From Deltaproteobacteria bacterium (GTDB taxonomy: Bacteria; Myxococcota; Myxococcia; Myxococcales; 40CM-4-68-19), in the NCBI GenBank assembly GCA_005879315.1, contig VBLC01000061.1, positions 62,001 to 126,000 on the forward strand: a stretch of DNA of 64,000 bases, in the 5' to 3' direction. The number at the start of each line of letters is the position of its first letter. Within the stretch, counting starts at the first letter, position 1. Below the pieces are notes generated by a model. It saw nothing but the letters and a program-made list of their open reading frames with translations. It did no database searches and had not been told where the DNA came from. Below, in pieces: positions 1 through 9,185 of this stretch. A program made the position numbers and the translations under genes.

Positions 1-2277
1 GACAGCGAGCTCGCCGTGGCGGAGGAGGCGCTGGCGCAGATCGCGCGCGCGGGAGCGGACGCCATCATCGTCCAGGACCTGGGCGCGGCCCAGCTGGCGC
101 GCGCCGTCTGCCCAGAGCTTCCGCTGCACGCCAGCACGCAGATGACGGTCTCGTCCGCCGAGGCGGCGCAGATCGCCAAGGCGCTGGGAGTGACGCGCGT
201 GGTGTTGCCGCGCGAGCTGTCGATCGAGGAGATCCGGCTCTACGCCTCGCGCACGGATCTCGAGCTGGAATGCTTCGTCCACGGCGCCTTGTGCGTGAGC
301 TGGTCGGGGCAATGCCTGACCAGCGAGGCGCTGCAGCACCGCAGCGCCAACCGCGGGCAGTGCGCGCAGAGCTGCCGGCTGCCGTACGATCTCGTCCTCG
401 ACGGCAAGCGCGAGACGGCGCGCGGAGACGAGCAGCTCAAATATCTGCTCAGCCCGAAAGACCTGGCCGCTTACGATCTCTTTCCCGAGCTGCTCTCGGC
501 CGGCGTCTGTTGCTTCAAGATCGAAGGCCGCATGAAAGGCCCCGAGTACGTCGCCAACGTGGTCGAGAAGTACCGGCGCGCGCTCGACGCTGCAGCGGAG
601 CGCAAGCCGTATCCGCTCAGCGCCCGCGACGAGGAGGAGCTGCGCTACAGCTTCTCGCGCAGCTTCTCGCACGGCTTTCTCGAGGGCTCCGATCATCAGG
701 AACTGGTGCACGGACTCTATCCCGGCCACCGCGGCGTATTGGTTGGCCGCGTCGAGGAAGTGCATGCGCGCGCCCATCACGTGCTGGTGCGCGCCGAGCC
801 GGATGCGCCGGCGCTGAAAGCGGGCGACAGGATTCTTTTCGATCAGGGAAAGCCCGAGGACCAGGAGCCGCGCGGCGGGCTGCATGCCTGCGACGTGGTC
901 GAGCCCGGACTGCTCGAGCTGGTCTTCGGCGGCGCCGACGAGAGCACGCTCGATCTGCGCCTGGTGAAGGCCGGCGACGTCGTCTGGAAAGCGAAGGACG
1001 CCGAGGTGACGCGCAAGATGAAGCGCATCGCGGCGCAGGAGCGAAAAGTGGGCGTCTCGCTCGTCGTGCGCGGGGCGGCGGGAGCGCAGCTCGAGGTCGA
1101 AGCGAGCGACGACCTGGGCCGCAAGGCGCGCGCGAGAAGCGCGATGCTCCTCCAGCCGGCGCTGGGCAAGCCGCTCCACGAAGGGCTCTTGCGCGAGAAG
1201 CTCTGTGCCTTCGGCGAGACGGAGTTCGTGCTGCGGCGGCTGACGCTCGAGCTGGAAGGAGCGCTCGCGCTCCCGCCCTCGGAGCTCAAGCGTCTGCGCC
1301 GCGCGATCGCCGACGGTCTCGCGGCGCAGAAGCCTGCTGCACCGGAGCGGCACGTCACCATCGGCCACGCTGCAGAGAGCATCGTCCCGCCCATCGCTTC
1401 CGCCGGCGCCGCGGCGAAGCCGCAGCTCATTCCGCTTCTGCGCACGCTCGAGCAGGTGGACGCAGCCCTGCGGCTCGGCTTCCCCGAGGTGGAGCTCGAC
1501 TTCATGGAGCTGGTCGGCCTCGGCATCGCGGTCGAGAAGGTGCGCGCCGCCGGAGCGCGCGTCATCGTCGCGACCCCCCGGGTGCAGAAGCCCGGCGAGG
1601 AGGGTTACGACAAGCGCTTCGAGCGCCTCCGGCCCGACGGCATTCTCGCCCGCCACCTGGGCGCCGTGGAGCACTTCCGGCGCAATCCGCACGCGGAATC
1701 CGTCCACGGCGATTTCTCGCTCAATGCCACCAACGCCCTCACCGCCCGCACGCTCCTCGGCCTCGGCCTGTCCACGCTGACGCCCGCCTACGATCTCGAT
1801 CTCGCCCAGCTGCTCGACCTCTGCAAAGGCGTGCCCGCCGAGCGGCTGGAGGTGACCCTCCACCAGCATCTGCCGCTCTTCCACAACGAGCACTGCGTCT
1901 ATTCACATCTCTTGAGCAACGGGCGCGACTTCCACGACTGCGGCCGGCCCTGCGAGAAGCACCTCATCCAGCTGCGCGACGCCCTGGGGATGGAGCATCC
2001 CGTCATCGTCGACGTCGGCTGCCGCAACACCGTCTTCAACGCCAAGGCGCAGAGCGCGGCCGGCTGCCTGCCGCAGCTGCTCGCCGCGGGCGTGCGCCGC
2101 TTCCGCGCCGAGCTGGTGCGCGAGACCGCGGAAGAGACCCGCCGCGTTCTCACCACCTATGCCGAGCTCTTGCGCGGTGCAAAGGCGCCGCGTCAGGCGA
2201 TCGCGGAGGTGGGCGCCCTGGAGAAATACGGCGTTTCCGCCGGCACGCTGGTCGTCGTCACGCAGCCCCACGCCTGA
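1..2277 (+). CDS. U32 family peptidase / RlhA (YdcP)-like protein, 5' partial
   Basis: The frame is open from base 1, and the first residues already lie inside the U32 barrel (GADAIIVQDLG), so the true start is upstream of the window. The U32 signature is clear at about nt 265-324: ECFVHGALCVSWSGQC, followed by CAQSC near nt 361. These cysteines bind an Fe-S cluster in related enzymes. The product is long (over 758 residues), as in the YdcP/RlhA group, whose members carry a C-terminal extension; E. coli RlhA hydroxylates C2501 of 23S rRNA. A further cysteine-rich stretch (HCVYSHLL...CGRPCEKH) lies near residue 630. The family call is firm. RlhA-type RNA hydroxylation, rather than another U32 role, is inference. 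The gene converges with the next one, with a gap of only 3 nt. Confidence 0.85.
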   Translation, partial: DSELAVAEEALAQIARAGADAIIVQDLGAAQLARAVCPELPLHASTQMTVSSAEAAQIAKALGVTRVVLPRELSIEEIRLYASRTDLELECFVHGALCVSWSGQCLTSEALQHRSANRGQCAQSCRLPYDLVLDGKRETARGDEQLKYLLSPKDLAAYDLFPELLSAGVCCFKIEGRMKGPEYVANVVEKYRRALDAAAERKPYPLSARDEEELRYSFSRSFSHGFLEGSDHQELVHGLYPGHRGVLVGRVEEVHARAHHVLVRAEPDAPALKAGDRILFDQGKPEDQEPRGGLHACDVVEPGLLELVFGGADESTLDLRLVKAGDVVWKAKDAEVTRKMKRIAAQERKVGVSLVVRGAAGAQLEVEASDDLGRKARARSAMLLQPALGKPLHEGLLREKLCAFGETEFVLRRLTLELEGALALPPSELKRLRRAIADGLAAQKPAAPERHVTIGHAAESIVPPIASAGAAAKPQLIPLLRTLEQVDAALRLGFPEVELDFMELVGLGIAVEKVRAAGARVIVATPRVQKPGEEGYDKRFERLRPDGILARHLGAVEHFRRNPHAESVHGDFSLNATNALTARTLLGLGLSTLTPAYDLDLAQLLDLCKGVPAERLEVTLHQHLPLFHNEHCVYSHLLSNGRDFHDCGRPCEKHLIQLRDALGMEHPVIVDVGCRNTVFNAKAQSAAGCLPQLLAAGVRRFRAELVRETAEETRRVLTTYAELLRGAKAPRQAIAEVGALEKYGVSAGTLVVVTQPHA

Positions 2278-2280
2278 AGG

Positions 2281-2538
2281 CTACGGATAGTCTTCGTCCC
2301 TGTGCGCATTGGCGATCGCCTGGCGCACGTCCTCGTCGAGCTGGCTGACGTCGATGATGACCTTCTGTTCGACCACCGCCTCCACCGCGTCGAGCGGCAC
2401 CGGCACGTCGCCGAAATCTTCCACGTCGACGATGATCTCCTTGTCGGCGGGGCGCACGTCGCGCACCGCGCCGAACTCCTCCTCGGCGCCGCGGGCGAAG
2501 GCGTGATAGCCGACCTCGATGCGGGGGAGCTTTTTCAT
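2281..2538 (-). CDS. Hypothetical protein, 85 aa
   Basis: A small acidic protein that I do not recognise. I chose the ATG at 2538 (MKKLPRIEVGYHAF) because an AAGG lies about 10 nt upstream and the in-frame residues before it look unlike protein. No membrane segment or cysteine motif is visible. The second half alternates V/I with D/E (DKEIIVDVEDFGDVPVPLD), which suggests a small beta-rich fold. It is divergent from inositol-3-phosphate synthase (125 nt between the starts) and nearly abuts the U32 gene. Confidence 0.6.
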   Translation of the reverse strand: MKKLPRIEVGYHAFARGAEEEFGAVRDVRPADKEIIVDVEDFGDVPVPLDAVEAVVEQKVIIDVSQLDEDVRQAIANAHRDEDYP

Positions 2539-2663
2539 GGCGTCAACCTTGTGGCCAAGGCCGTTCAATGTCAGTCCTACCCTGGAGCCGGCCTGCCGAG
2601 AAAGCACTTTACACCCTCGCTGGGCGCTTCTATGGTGCGCCGCCGCGGAAGGAGTTTTCCAGG

Positions 2664-3980
2664 ATGGACCCGTTCAAGTCGAGAGTCACCCCGGCAGAGG
2701 GCAAGCTGGCCGTTCTCTTGCCCGGCATGGGCGCGGTAGCGACGACCTTCATCGCCGGAGTCGAGGCGGTCAAGGCGAACCTGGCGCGGCCGATCGGATC
2801 GCTCACGCAGATGGCGCACCTGCGCCTGGGCAAGCGCAGCGAGAAGCGCTGGGCGAAGATCAAGGATCTGGTTCCGCTCGCTCGCCTCGAGGACCTGGTC
2901 TTCGGCGGCTGGGACCCGATCCCCGACGATGCGTACACGGCGGCGGCGAAGGCGCGCGTGCTCTCGCCCGAGCATCTGGCGCAACTCGAGGCGCCGCTCA
3001 AGGCCATCCGGCCCATGCCGGCGGTCTTCGACAAGCGCTGGGTCAAGCGGCTCGAGGGACAGAACGTCAAGAAAGGCAGCAAGCGCGAGCTGGCGAACCA
3101 GCTCGTCCAGGACATCCGCGGCTTCATGGACAAGAACAAGTGCGCGCGAGCCGTGATGGTCTGGTGCGCATCGACCGAGGCGTACCAGGAGGCGGGGCCG
3201 GAGCATCAGTCGCTCGCCGCTTTCGAGAAGGCGCTCGACGCCGACTCGCCGGACATCGCGCCCAGCCAGCTCTACGCCTATGCGGCCATCAGCTGCGGCA
3301 TTCCTTACTTGAACGGCGCGCCGAATCTCTCGGCCGATTTCCCGGCGATGATCGAATTCGCCGAGAAGAAGGGCGTGGCCATCGGCGGCAAGGACTTCAA
3401 GACCGGCCAGACGCTGATGAAGACCATCATCGCCCCGGGATTGAAGGCGCGCATGCTGGGGATGGAGGGCTGGTTCTCCACCAACATCCTCGGCAACCGC
3501 GACGGCGAAGTGCTCGACGACCCCGCCAACTTCAAGACCAAGGAAGTGTCGAAGCTCTCGGTGCTCGAGCAGATCCTCGAGCCGGAGCGCTACCCCGAGC
3601 TCTACAAGGACCTGCAGCACAAGGTGTCCATCCACTATTACAAGCCGCGCGGCGACAACAAGGAAGGCTGGGACAACATCGACATCGTCGGGTGGATGGG
3701 CTACCCGATGCAGATCAAGGTCAACTTCCTCTGCCGGGACAGCATCCTCGCGGCGCCCATCGTGCTCGACCTGGCGCTCTTCGGCGACCTGGCGGCGCGG
3801 GCCGGGATGAAGGGCATCCAGGAATGGCTGAGCTTCTACTTCAAGAGCCCGCAGCACGCGGCCAGCGTCTATCCGGAGCACGATCTCTTCGTGCAGAAGG
3901 TGCGCCTGGAGAACAACCTCCGGTACCTGGTCGGTGAAGAGCTGATCAACTACCTCGGGTCGGATTACACCAACGAGTGA
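2664..3980 (+). CDS. ino1: Inositol-3-phosphate synthase
   Basis: Converts glucose 6-phosphate to 1D-myo-inositol 3-phosphate using NAD, the first step to inositol lipids and other inositol compounds. The 438-aa product has the N-terminal Rossmann glycine motif (LLPGMGAVATTF), the core signature around SCGIPYLNGAPN, the NxLGNRDGEVL segment and the following lysine-containing active-site stretch. The length fits the bacterial enzyme. The ATG at 2664 follows a GGAAGGAG ribosome-binding site at about 2647-2654. The stop codon overlaps the GTG start of the TolC-family gene (GTGA, 3977-3980), so the two are probably translated together. Confidence 0.93.
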   Translation: MDPFKSRVTPAEGKLAVLLPGMGAVATTFIAGVEAVKANLARPIGSLTQMAHLRLGKRSEKRWAKIKDLVPLARLEDLVFGGWDPIPDDAYTAAAKARVLSPEHLAQLEAPLKAIRPMPAVFDKRWVKRLEGQNVKKGSKRELANQLVQDIRGFMDKNKCARAVMVWCASTEAYQEAGPEHQSLAAFEKALDADSPDIAPSQLYAYAAISCGIPYLNGAPNLSADFPAMIEFAEKKGVAIGGKDFKTGQTLMKTIIAPGLKARMLGMEGWFSTNILGNRDGEVLDDPANFKTKEVSKLSVLEQILEPERYPELYKDLQHKVSIHYYKPRGDNKEGWDNIDIVGWMGYPMQIKVNFLCRDSILAAPIVLDLALFGDLAARAGMKGIQEWLSFYFKSPQHAASVYPEHDLFVQKVRLENNLRYLVGEELINYLGSDYTNE

Positions 3981-5210
3981 TCCTCCTCGTCGCCGCCCTG
4001 GTCGCGCAGGGGCTGACGCTGCGCGACCTTCAAGACAGGGCGCGCAACAACGATCCGCGCGCGCGCCAGGCGGTGGCGCAGCTGGAGAATGCGCGGGGCA
4101 GAAGCGACGAGGCGAGCTGGGCCTTCTTTCCCGACTTCAGCACCACCGCGTACCTGGAAAGGCAAGCTCGGCGTCACGACGCACGCGGAGATGCAGGCCA
4201 TCCTGCCGGTGTGGACGTTCGGCAAGCTGACCGCGGGCCGGAGCGCGGGCGAGCACCTGGTCAAGGCCACCGAGGCGCTCTTGCAGCGCGCCCGCGATCA
4301 GGCGGCCTTCGACACGGCGCGCGCCTACTGGGGATATCAGACCGCGCGCAACGCCGATACCTCGGTGCAGAAGATCCGCGACCGGCTCGCGGAGGCGAAG
4401 ACGACGGCCCAGAAGCTCCTCGCGCAACAGAGCGATCAGATCAGCAAGGCCGATTCATTGAAGCTCGATTACCTCTCCGAAGAGATCGAGGCCAAGCACG
4501 CCGAGGCGGTCAAGAACCGCGACCTCGCGCTCACCGGTCTGAAGCTCCTGGTCGGCCTTCAAGATTTGAACGTGGCGCAGCAGGACCTGCCCGAGGCGCC
4601 GGCCCTGCCCAACGGTGACGAGATCCTGCGCAAGGCGCTCGAGCGTCGCCCCGAGACGCATGCGGCGGCGGAGGCGGTGCGCGCGCGGCAGGACCTGGTC
4701 GATCTGGCCCGCGCGCGCTTCTGGCCTGACCTGGCGCTGGTGGGCGGGCTGCGTTTCACCACCACCACCAACGCCGACAATCCGCCCTCGCCCTTCGTCA
4801 ACAACCCGTACCACGAGGGCTCGGGCTACGTGGCGCTGGGAATGCGCGGGACGTTCGACGTGCCGCAGAAGCTGGCACGGCTGCGACAGGCCGAGGCCGA
4901 TCTGCACGAGGCCATCGCCATGCGGCAGGGCGCCGACTCGCTGGTGCGGCTCGAGGTGCAGCAGGCGCTGCAGGATCTGGCCGAGGCCCGCCTGCGCACC
5001 GAGCGCTACGTCAAGCAGACGGCCATCGGCAAGCAGCTCGCGACGCAGGCGGGCGTCGCTTTCGATTCAGGCCTGGGAGAGGCGCGCGAGCTGCTCGAGG
5101 ACACGCTGCTCTACGCGCGCGCCGACGGCGAGCGGCTGAAGGCGCTCTTCGATGCGCAGATCGCCTGGGCAGCGCTGGAGAAGGCTTCGGGCGGCCTGCT
5201 CGGCCCATGA
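3977..5210 (+). CDS. TolC-family outer membrane efflux protein, apparent frameshift near 4140-4165
   Basis: The N-terminus (GTG 3977) reads as a hydrophobic leader followed by a TolC-like helix (LTLRDLQDRARNNDPRARQA) ending FFPDFSTTAYL. The rest of a TolC protein continues one frame over: WKGKLGV...LPVWTFGK, then long helices and a second beta segment (PDLALVGGLRFTTTT). Neither frame alone gives the whole family fold; the switch falls between about 4140 and 4165. The protein may have lost a short segment there, since homologues usually carry a Gly/Pro-rich linker. If read from an internal ATG (4089), only a 373-residue product lacking the secretion leader results. It may be a genuine pseudogene or a sequencing/assembly error. 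The GTG overlaps the ino1 stop. It converges with the TPR-like gene with no gap. Confidence 0.7.
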
Positions 5211-5726
5211 CTACCGAGCGGGCGCGCCGTCGGGGAAGCCCGACTCGCTCGCCGATTCCTCTACCTCCGCGCGCAGGTGCGGGTCCTGCCCCATGAAGCG
5301 AACGCACGCGTTCCAGCGGAGGATGGCGTCGTCGTTGTCGTGCGGAGCGAGCGCCATCGCCTTTCCGTACCAATCCATCGCCTCGTGGAAGAAGCCCGAG
5401 GCCATGCTGGGGTGCGCCTCTCCGCGCAGCCGGGCCTTGCCCCACCGCTCGCTGATGACTCCCGCGTAGTAGGCGCGCTCGTACTCGCCCCGCAGCTTGC
5501 CGAGGATCTGCTGCGCCTGCGCCGCGCCCAACTCGCGGCTCTTTCCGAACTGATCGGTGATGGCGAGCAGGAGCATCACCAGCACTTCCTCGTTCTCCGG
5601 ATCGATGCGGAGGATGTCGCGGCAGATGCTCTCCGCTTCCTGCGGCTCGTTGAGCAGCCGGTATCGCTCGGCCTTGGCGATGGCGCCGGGAATGCCGTTC
5701 TTGCTGATCGGCTTGAGCTCGAGCAT
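5211..5726 (-). CDS. TPR-like helical-repeat protein, 171 aa, downstream of sdhB
   Basis: The residues around 18-60 (AKAERYRLLNEPQEAESICRD, then IDPENEEVLVMLLLAI) have the spacing of a tetratricopeptide repeat pair, and a second set lies near 115-140 (AMDWYGKAMALAPHDNDDAI). There is no signal peptide or membrane segment, so it is probably cytoplasmic. It starts 2 nt after the sdhB stop and is almost certainly co-transcribed with the succinate dehydrogenase genes. A role in maturation or assembly of that complex is possible but is only inferred from position. Confidence 0.7.
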   Translation of the reverse strand: MLELKPISKNGIPGAIAKAERYRLLNEPQEAESICRDILRIDPENEEVLVMLLLAITDQFGKSRELGAAQAQQILGKLRGEYERAYYAGVISERWGKARLRGEAHPSMASGFFHEAMDWYGKAMALAPHDNDDAILRWNACVRFMGQDPHLRAEVEESASESGFPDGAPAR

Positions 5727-5728
5727 GG

Positions 5729-6469
5729 TCAGCTCCCTCGCAGAATCCGCAAAAGCCTGGTGAGCGGATCGTACACCCGATCGACCACCCGCTCCTTGAG
5801 CGGGATGATGGCGTTGTCGGTGATGTTGATCTCCTCCGGACAGACCCGCGTGCAGCACTTGGTGATGTTGCAGAAGCCGATGCCCTGCGCTTCCTTCAGC
5901 TCTTCGACGCGGTCCTCGGTGTCGAGCGGGTGCATCTCCAGCGCCGCTGCGTAGGTGAAGAAGCGCGGGCCGATGAACTTGTCGTGGAGCTGGTGTTCGC
6001 GCAGCACGTGGCAGACGTCCTGGCAGAGGAAGCACTCGATGCACTTGCGGAACTCCTGCACCCGCTCGATGTCCGCCTGGGCCATGCGCCAGGTGCCGTC
6101 GGGCGCGTCGGGCGGCCGCGGCTTGAATTTCTTGATCCGCTTCTTGACCGCGAAGTTCCAGGAGACGTCCGTCACCAGATCGCGCAGGAGCGGAAAGGCC
6201 TTCATCGGCGCTACCGTGACCGGATTCTCGAGAGGGAGATCGCTCAGCCGCGTCATGCACATCAGGCGCGGCAGGCCGTTGATCTCGGCCGAGCAGGAGC
6301 CGCATTTGCCCGCCTTGCAGTTCCAGCGCACAGCCAGGTCCCCCGCCTGCTCGGACTGGATGCGATGGACGGCGTCGAGGACCACCATCCCCTCGGACAC
6401 CTCGGTCGGGTAGTCGCGGAAGGCGCCGCCCTGCGCGTCGCCGCGCCAGATGGAGAAGGTCGCTTTCAC
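5729..6469 (-). CDS. sdhB: Succinate dehydrogenase/fumarate reductase iron-sulfur subunit
   Basis: Carries electrons between the flavoprotein and the membrane anchor of complex II. The 246-aa product shows the plant-type [2Fe-2S] motif near residues 51-71 (CKAGKCGSC...C), then a CxxCxxCxxxC set at 143-153 (CIECFLCQDVC) and a CxxxxCCxxxCP set at 200-211 for the remaining clusters. The start is GTG at 6469, overlapping the sdhA stop (GTGA), so translation is coupled. Length and layout resemble the SdhB of actinobacterial Sdh1-type complexes, judged from family knowledge and not from a search. Confidence 0.92.
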   Translation of the reverse strand: MKATFSIWRGDAQGGAFRDYPTEVSEGMVVLDAVHRIQSEQAGDLAVRWNCKAGKCGSCSAEINGLPRLMCMTRLSDLPLENPVTVAPMKAFPLLRDLVTDVSWNFAVKKRIKKFKPRPPDAPDGTWRMAQADIERVQEFRKCIECFLCQDVCHVLREHQLHDKFIGPRFFTYAAALEMHPLDTEDRVEELKEAQGIGFCNITKCCTRVCPEEINITDNAIIPLKERVVDRVYDPLTRLLRILRGS

Positions 6470-8283
6470 TTCATCTCCTCGATGATCTTCTTCAGCTCCG
6501 TGGGCATCTCGGGGATGGGCCGGCGCTCGACGCGCATCGCGCCATCGGCGCCTCTTTTCACCACGATGTTGAACTTGGCGAAAGCCGGGTCCTGCTTGGG
6601 AAGATCGTCGCGGAAATGCGCGCCGCGGCTCTCCTTGCGCTCCAGCGCCGAGCGCGCCACCGCCTCGGAAACGACGATCAGATTCTGCAGATCGAGCGCG
6701 GTGTGCCAGGCGGGATTGTAGGAGCGATTGCCGTCGATCCGGACCTGCGCGGCTCGCCGGCGCAGACCGGCCAGCTCTTCCACCGCGCGCGCCATCTCGC
6801 TCTCGCGACGGACGATGCCGACCAGGTTCTGCATCATCTTCTGCAGCTCGTGCTGGATGCGGTAAGGCCCGGTGCCATCGCCGCGCTCCTCGAACGGCGA
6901 GAGCGCACGCCGCGCCGCTTCGTCCAGCTGCCGCTGATCGACTTCTCCTGCCCGGCGCTCCCGGGCGAATCGCGCGGCGTGCGCGCCCGCGCGCTGGCCG
7001 AAGACCAGCAGGTCGGAGAGGGAATTGCCGCCCAGCCGGTTGGCGCCGTGCAATCCGGCCGCGCACTCGCCGGCGGCGAAGAGCCCGGGCACAGTCGACA
7101 TCTGCGTCTCGGCGTCGACGCGCACGCCGCCCATCACGTAATGGGTGGTGGGCCCGACCTCCATCTGCTGCTTGGTGATGTCGACGTCGGCCAGCTTGAG
7201 GAACTGGTGATACATGCTGGGAAGCTTCTTCTTGATCACTTCCTCCGCGTTCGGCAGCTTCTTCCGGATCCACGCGATGTCGAGGAAGACCCCGCCGTGC
7301 GGGCTCCCGCGCCCCTCGCGGACCTCGCGCACGATGCAGCGCGCGACGTGATCGCGGGTGAGCAGCTCGGGCGGGCGCCGCGCGCTCTTGTCGCCCTGGG
7401 TATAGCGCCAGCCCTCCTCCTCGTCGGAAGCGGTCTGGGCTTTGTAGTTGTCGGGGATGTCGTCGAAGAGGAAGCGCCGGCCCTTGGAATTGAGCAGCAC
7501 CCCGCCTTCCCCGCGGACGCCCTCGGTGACGAGGATGCCTTGCACGCTGGGAGGCCAGACCATGCCGGTGGGATGGAACTGCACGAACTCCATGTCCATC
7601 AGCTCGGCGCCCGCGTCGTAAGCGAGGGCGTGGCCGTCGCCGGTGTATTCCCAGCTGTTGGATGTGATCTCATAGGCCCTGCCGATTCCGCCGGTCGCGA
7701 GCACGATCGCGCCGGCGCGGTAGAGGTGGAGCAGCCCTTTCTCGCGGTCGTACCCGAAGGCGCCGCAGACGCGCTCGCCGTCCTTGAGCAGCGCCACTAC
7801 GGTGCACTCCATGTGCACCTCGATCCCTTGATGGATCCCCTGATCCTGGAGCGTCCGGATCATCTCCAGGCCGGTGCGATCGCCCACGTGCGCCAGGCGC
7901 GGGTAGCGATGGCCGCCGAAGTTGCGCTGCAGGATGCGGCCGTCCTTGGTGCGGTCGAAGAGAGCGCCCCAGGCCTCCAGCTCGCGGACGCGATCGGGCG
8001 CCTCCTTGGCGTGCAGCTCGGCCATGCGCCAGTTGTTCAGGTACTGGCCGCCGCGCATGGTGTCGGCGAAGTGGACCTTCCAGCTGTCGCGTTCGTCGAC
8101 GTTGGCCAGCGCCGCGGCGATGCCCCCCTCGGCCATCACCGTGTGCGCCTTGCCGAGCAGCGATTTGCAGACCAGGCCGACGGAGACGCCGGCGGACGAG
8201 GCCTCGATGGCCGCGCGCAATCCGGCGCCGCCGGCGCCGATCACCAGGACCTCGTGCTCGTGGATCTGGAAGCGGTCGGTCAG
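6466..8283 (-). CDS. sdhA: Succinate dehydrogenase/fumarate reductase flavoprotein subunit, probable CTG start
   Basis: FAD-linked subunit that oxidises succinate or reduces fumarate. The dinucleotide-binding motif VIGAGGAGLRAAIEA is near the N-terminus, with the FAD-attachment histidine in AHTVMAEGGI. The substrate region includes FVQFHPTGM, HYVMGGVRVD and HGANRLGGNSLSDLLVFG. The length is about 605 aa. No ATG, GTG or TTG lies in frame just before the conserved N-terminus; the codon in the right place is CTG at 8283, whose last bases form the sdhC stop (CTGA). The same arrangement occurs at 12639-12636, which supports CTG as a real start. It belongs to the operon sdhC-sdhA-sdhB-TPR. Confidence 0.92.
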   Translation of the reverse strand: MTDRFQIHEHEVLVIGAGGAGLRAAIEASSAGVSVGLVCKSLLGKAHTVMAEGGIAAALANVDERDSWKVHFADTMRGGQYLNNWRMAELHAKEAPDRVRELEAWGALFDRTKDGRILQRNFGGHRYPRLAHVGDRTGLEMIRTLQDQGIHQGIEVHMECTVVALLKDGERVCGAFGYDREKGLLHLYRAGAIVLATGGIGRAYEITSNSWEYTGDGHALAYDAGAELMDMEFVQFHPTGMVWPPSVQGILVTEGVRGEGGVLLNSKGRRFLFDDIPDNYKAQTASDEEEGWRYTQGDKSARRPPELLTRDHVARCIVREVREGRGSPHGGVFLDIAWIRKKLPNAEEVIKKKLPSMYHQFLKLADVDITKQQMEVGPTTHYVMGGVRVDAETQMSTVPGLFAAGECAAGLHGANRLGGNSLSDLLVFGQRAGAHAARFARERRAGEVDQRQLDEAARRALSPFEERGDGTGPYRIQHELQKMMQNLVGIVRRESEMARAVEELAGLRRRAAQVRIDGNRSYNPAWHTALDLQNLIVVSEAVARSALERKESRGAHFRDDLPKQDPAFAKFNIVVKRGADGAMRVERRPIPEMPTELKKIIEEMK

Positions 8284-9080
8284 AGGATCCTCCAGTCGTG
8301 GATCACGCCCATCGAGCAGAGCCGCACGTAGAGGTCGGTGAGGGCCACGCCGAAGAGGCTGGTCCAGGCCCAGCCCATGTGGCGCCGGTTGAGGCAGCTC
8401 ACGCAGTCGTAAGCGAGCTTGCGGGCCGGTGCGCCCGAGAGCCGATCGAGTGCGCCGCCGACGAGGTGCCGCAGCGAGTGGCAGCCCAGCGCGTATCCTC
8501 CGAGCAGCACGACGTTGGCGGCCAGGACCAGCGTTCCCACGCCGATGCCGAATCGCTCCCGGCCGTCCGGGCCCGCGAACCACATTCCTTCCCAGACGTC
8601 GTGCGCGAGGACGACGAGGAAGGGCAGCGCGAGATAGAGAAAATAGCGATGCGCGTTTTGCAAGATGAGTGGCAGCGACGCCTCCCCGCGATAGCTCGAG
8701 CGCGGCTCGCCCACCGCGCAGGAGGGCGGATCGGCCCAGAAGGCTTTGTAATAAGCGCCCCGGTAGTAATAGCAGGTGAGCCGGAACCCGCCTGGCGCCC
8801 AGAGGATGAACAGCGCCGGCGAGAAGATCAGCCAGGCTGGCCACCAGCCCGGCTTGGGACCGAACCAGGCGTGCGGCGGCTCTCCGAAAAGGAGCGGCGA
8901 GTAGAAGGGTGAGAGGTAGTTGCCGTAGGCGTAGTGATCGCCCTGCAGCGAGGCCCAGGTGGTGTAGACCACGAACGAGCCCAGGACGAGGAAGGTCGAG
9001 AGCGGTGTGGCCCACCAGCGATCCCGGCGCGCGGTCCGTCCGAAGCCGATCTGGGTGAGCGCTTCTCCTGGGGAGGGCAT
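8280..9080 (-). CDS. sdhC: Succinate dehydrogenase membrane anchor (cytochrome b-type) subunit
   Basis: A 266-aa integral membrane protein with about five hydrophobic stretches (for example FLVLGSFVVYTTW, LIFSPALFILWA, YLALPFLVVLAH, GTLVLAANVVLLGGYAL). It has conserved-looking CYYYRGAYYKAFWADPP and LILQNAHRYFLY segments and scattered histidines suited to haem ligation. These match my memory of the single large anchor in Sdh1-type complexes of Actinobacteria. The ATG at 9080 is preceded by AGAGGGAGA. It is the first gene of the operon; the neighbouring MlaC-like gene is divergent, leaving about 105 nt for promoters. Confidence 0.82.
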   Translation of the reverse strand: MPSPGEALTQIGFGRTARRDRWWATPLSTFLVLGSFVVYTTWASLQGDHYAYGNYLSPFYSPLLFGEPPHAWFGPKPGWWPAWLIFSPALFILWAPGGFRLTCYYYRGAYYKAFWADPPSCAVGEPRSSYRGEASLPLILQNAHRYFLYLALPFLVVLAHDVWEGMWFAGPDGRERFGIGVGTLVLAANVVLLGGYALGCHSLRHLVGGALDRLSGAPARKLAYDCVSCLNRRHMGWAWTSLFGVALTDLYVRLCSMGVIHDWRIL

Positions 9081-9185
9081 GGGGCCGCAATCTCCCTCTT
9101 GCGGCGGCAGCGTCAAGAGGGGCAAGCACTTGCGGGCGGATGAAGGTTGTGGGATCCGGGCCCGTCCAAGCTCGAGGAGGCCGCC

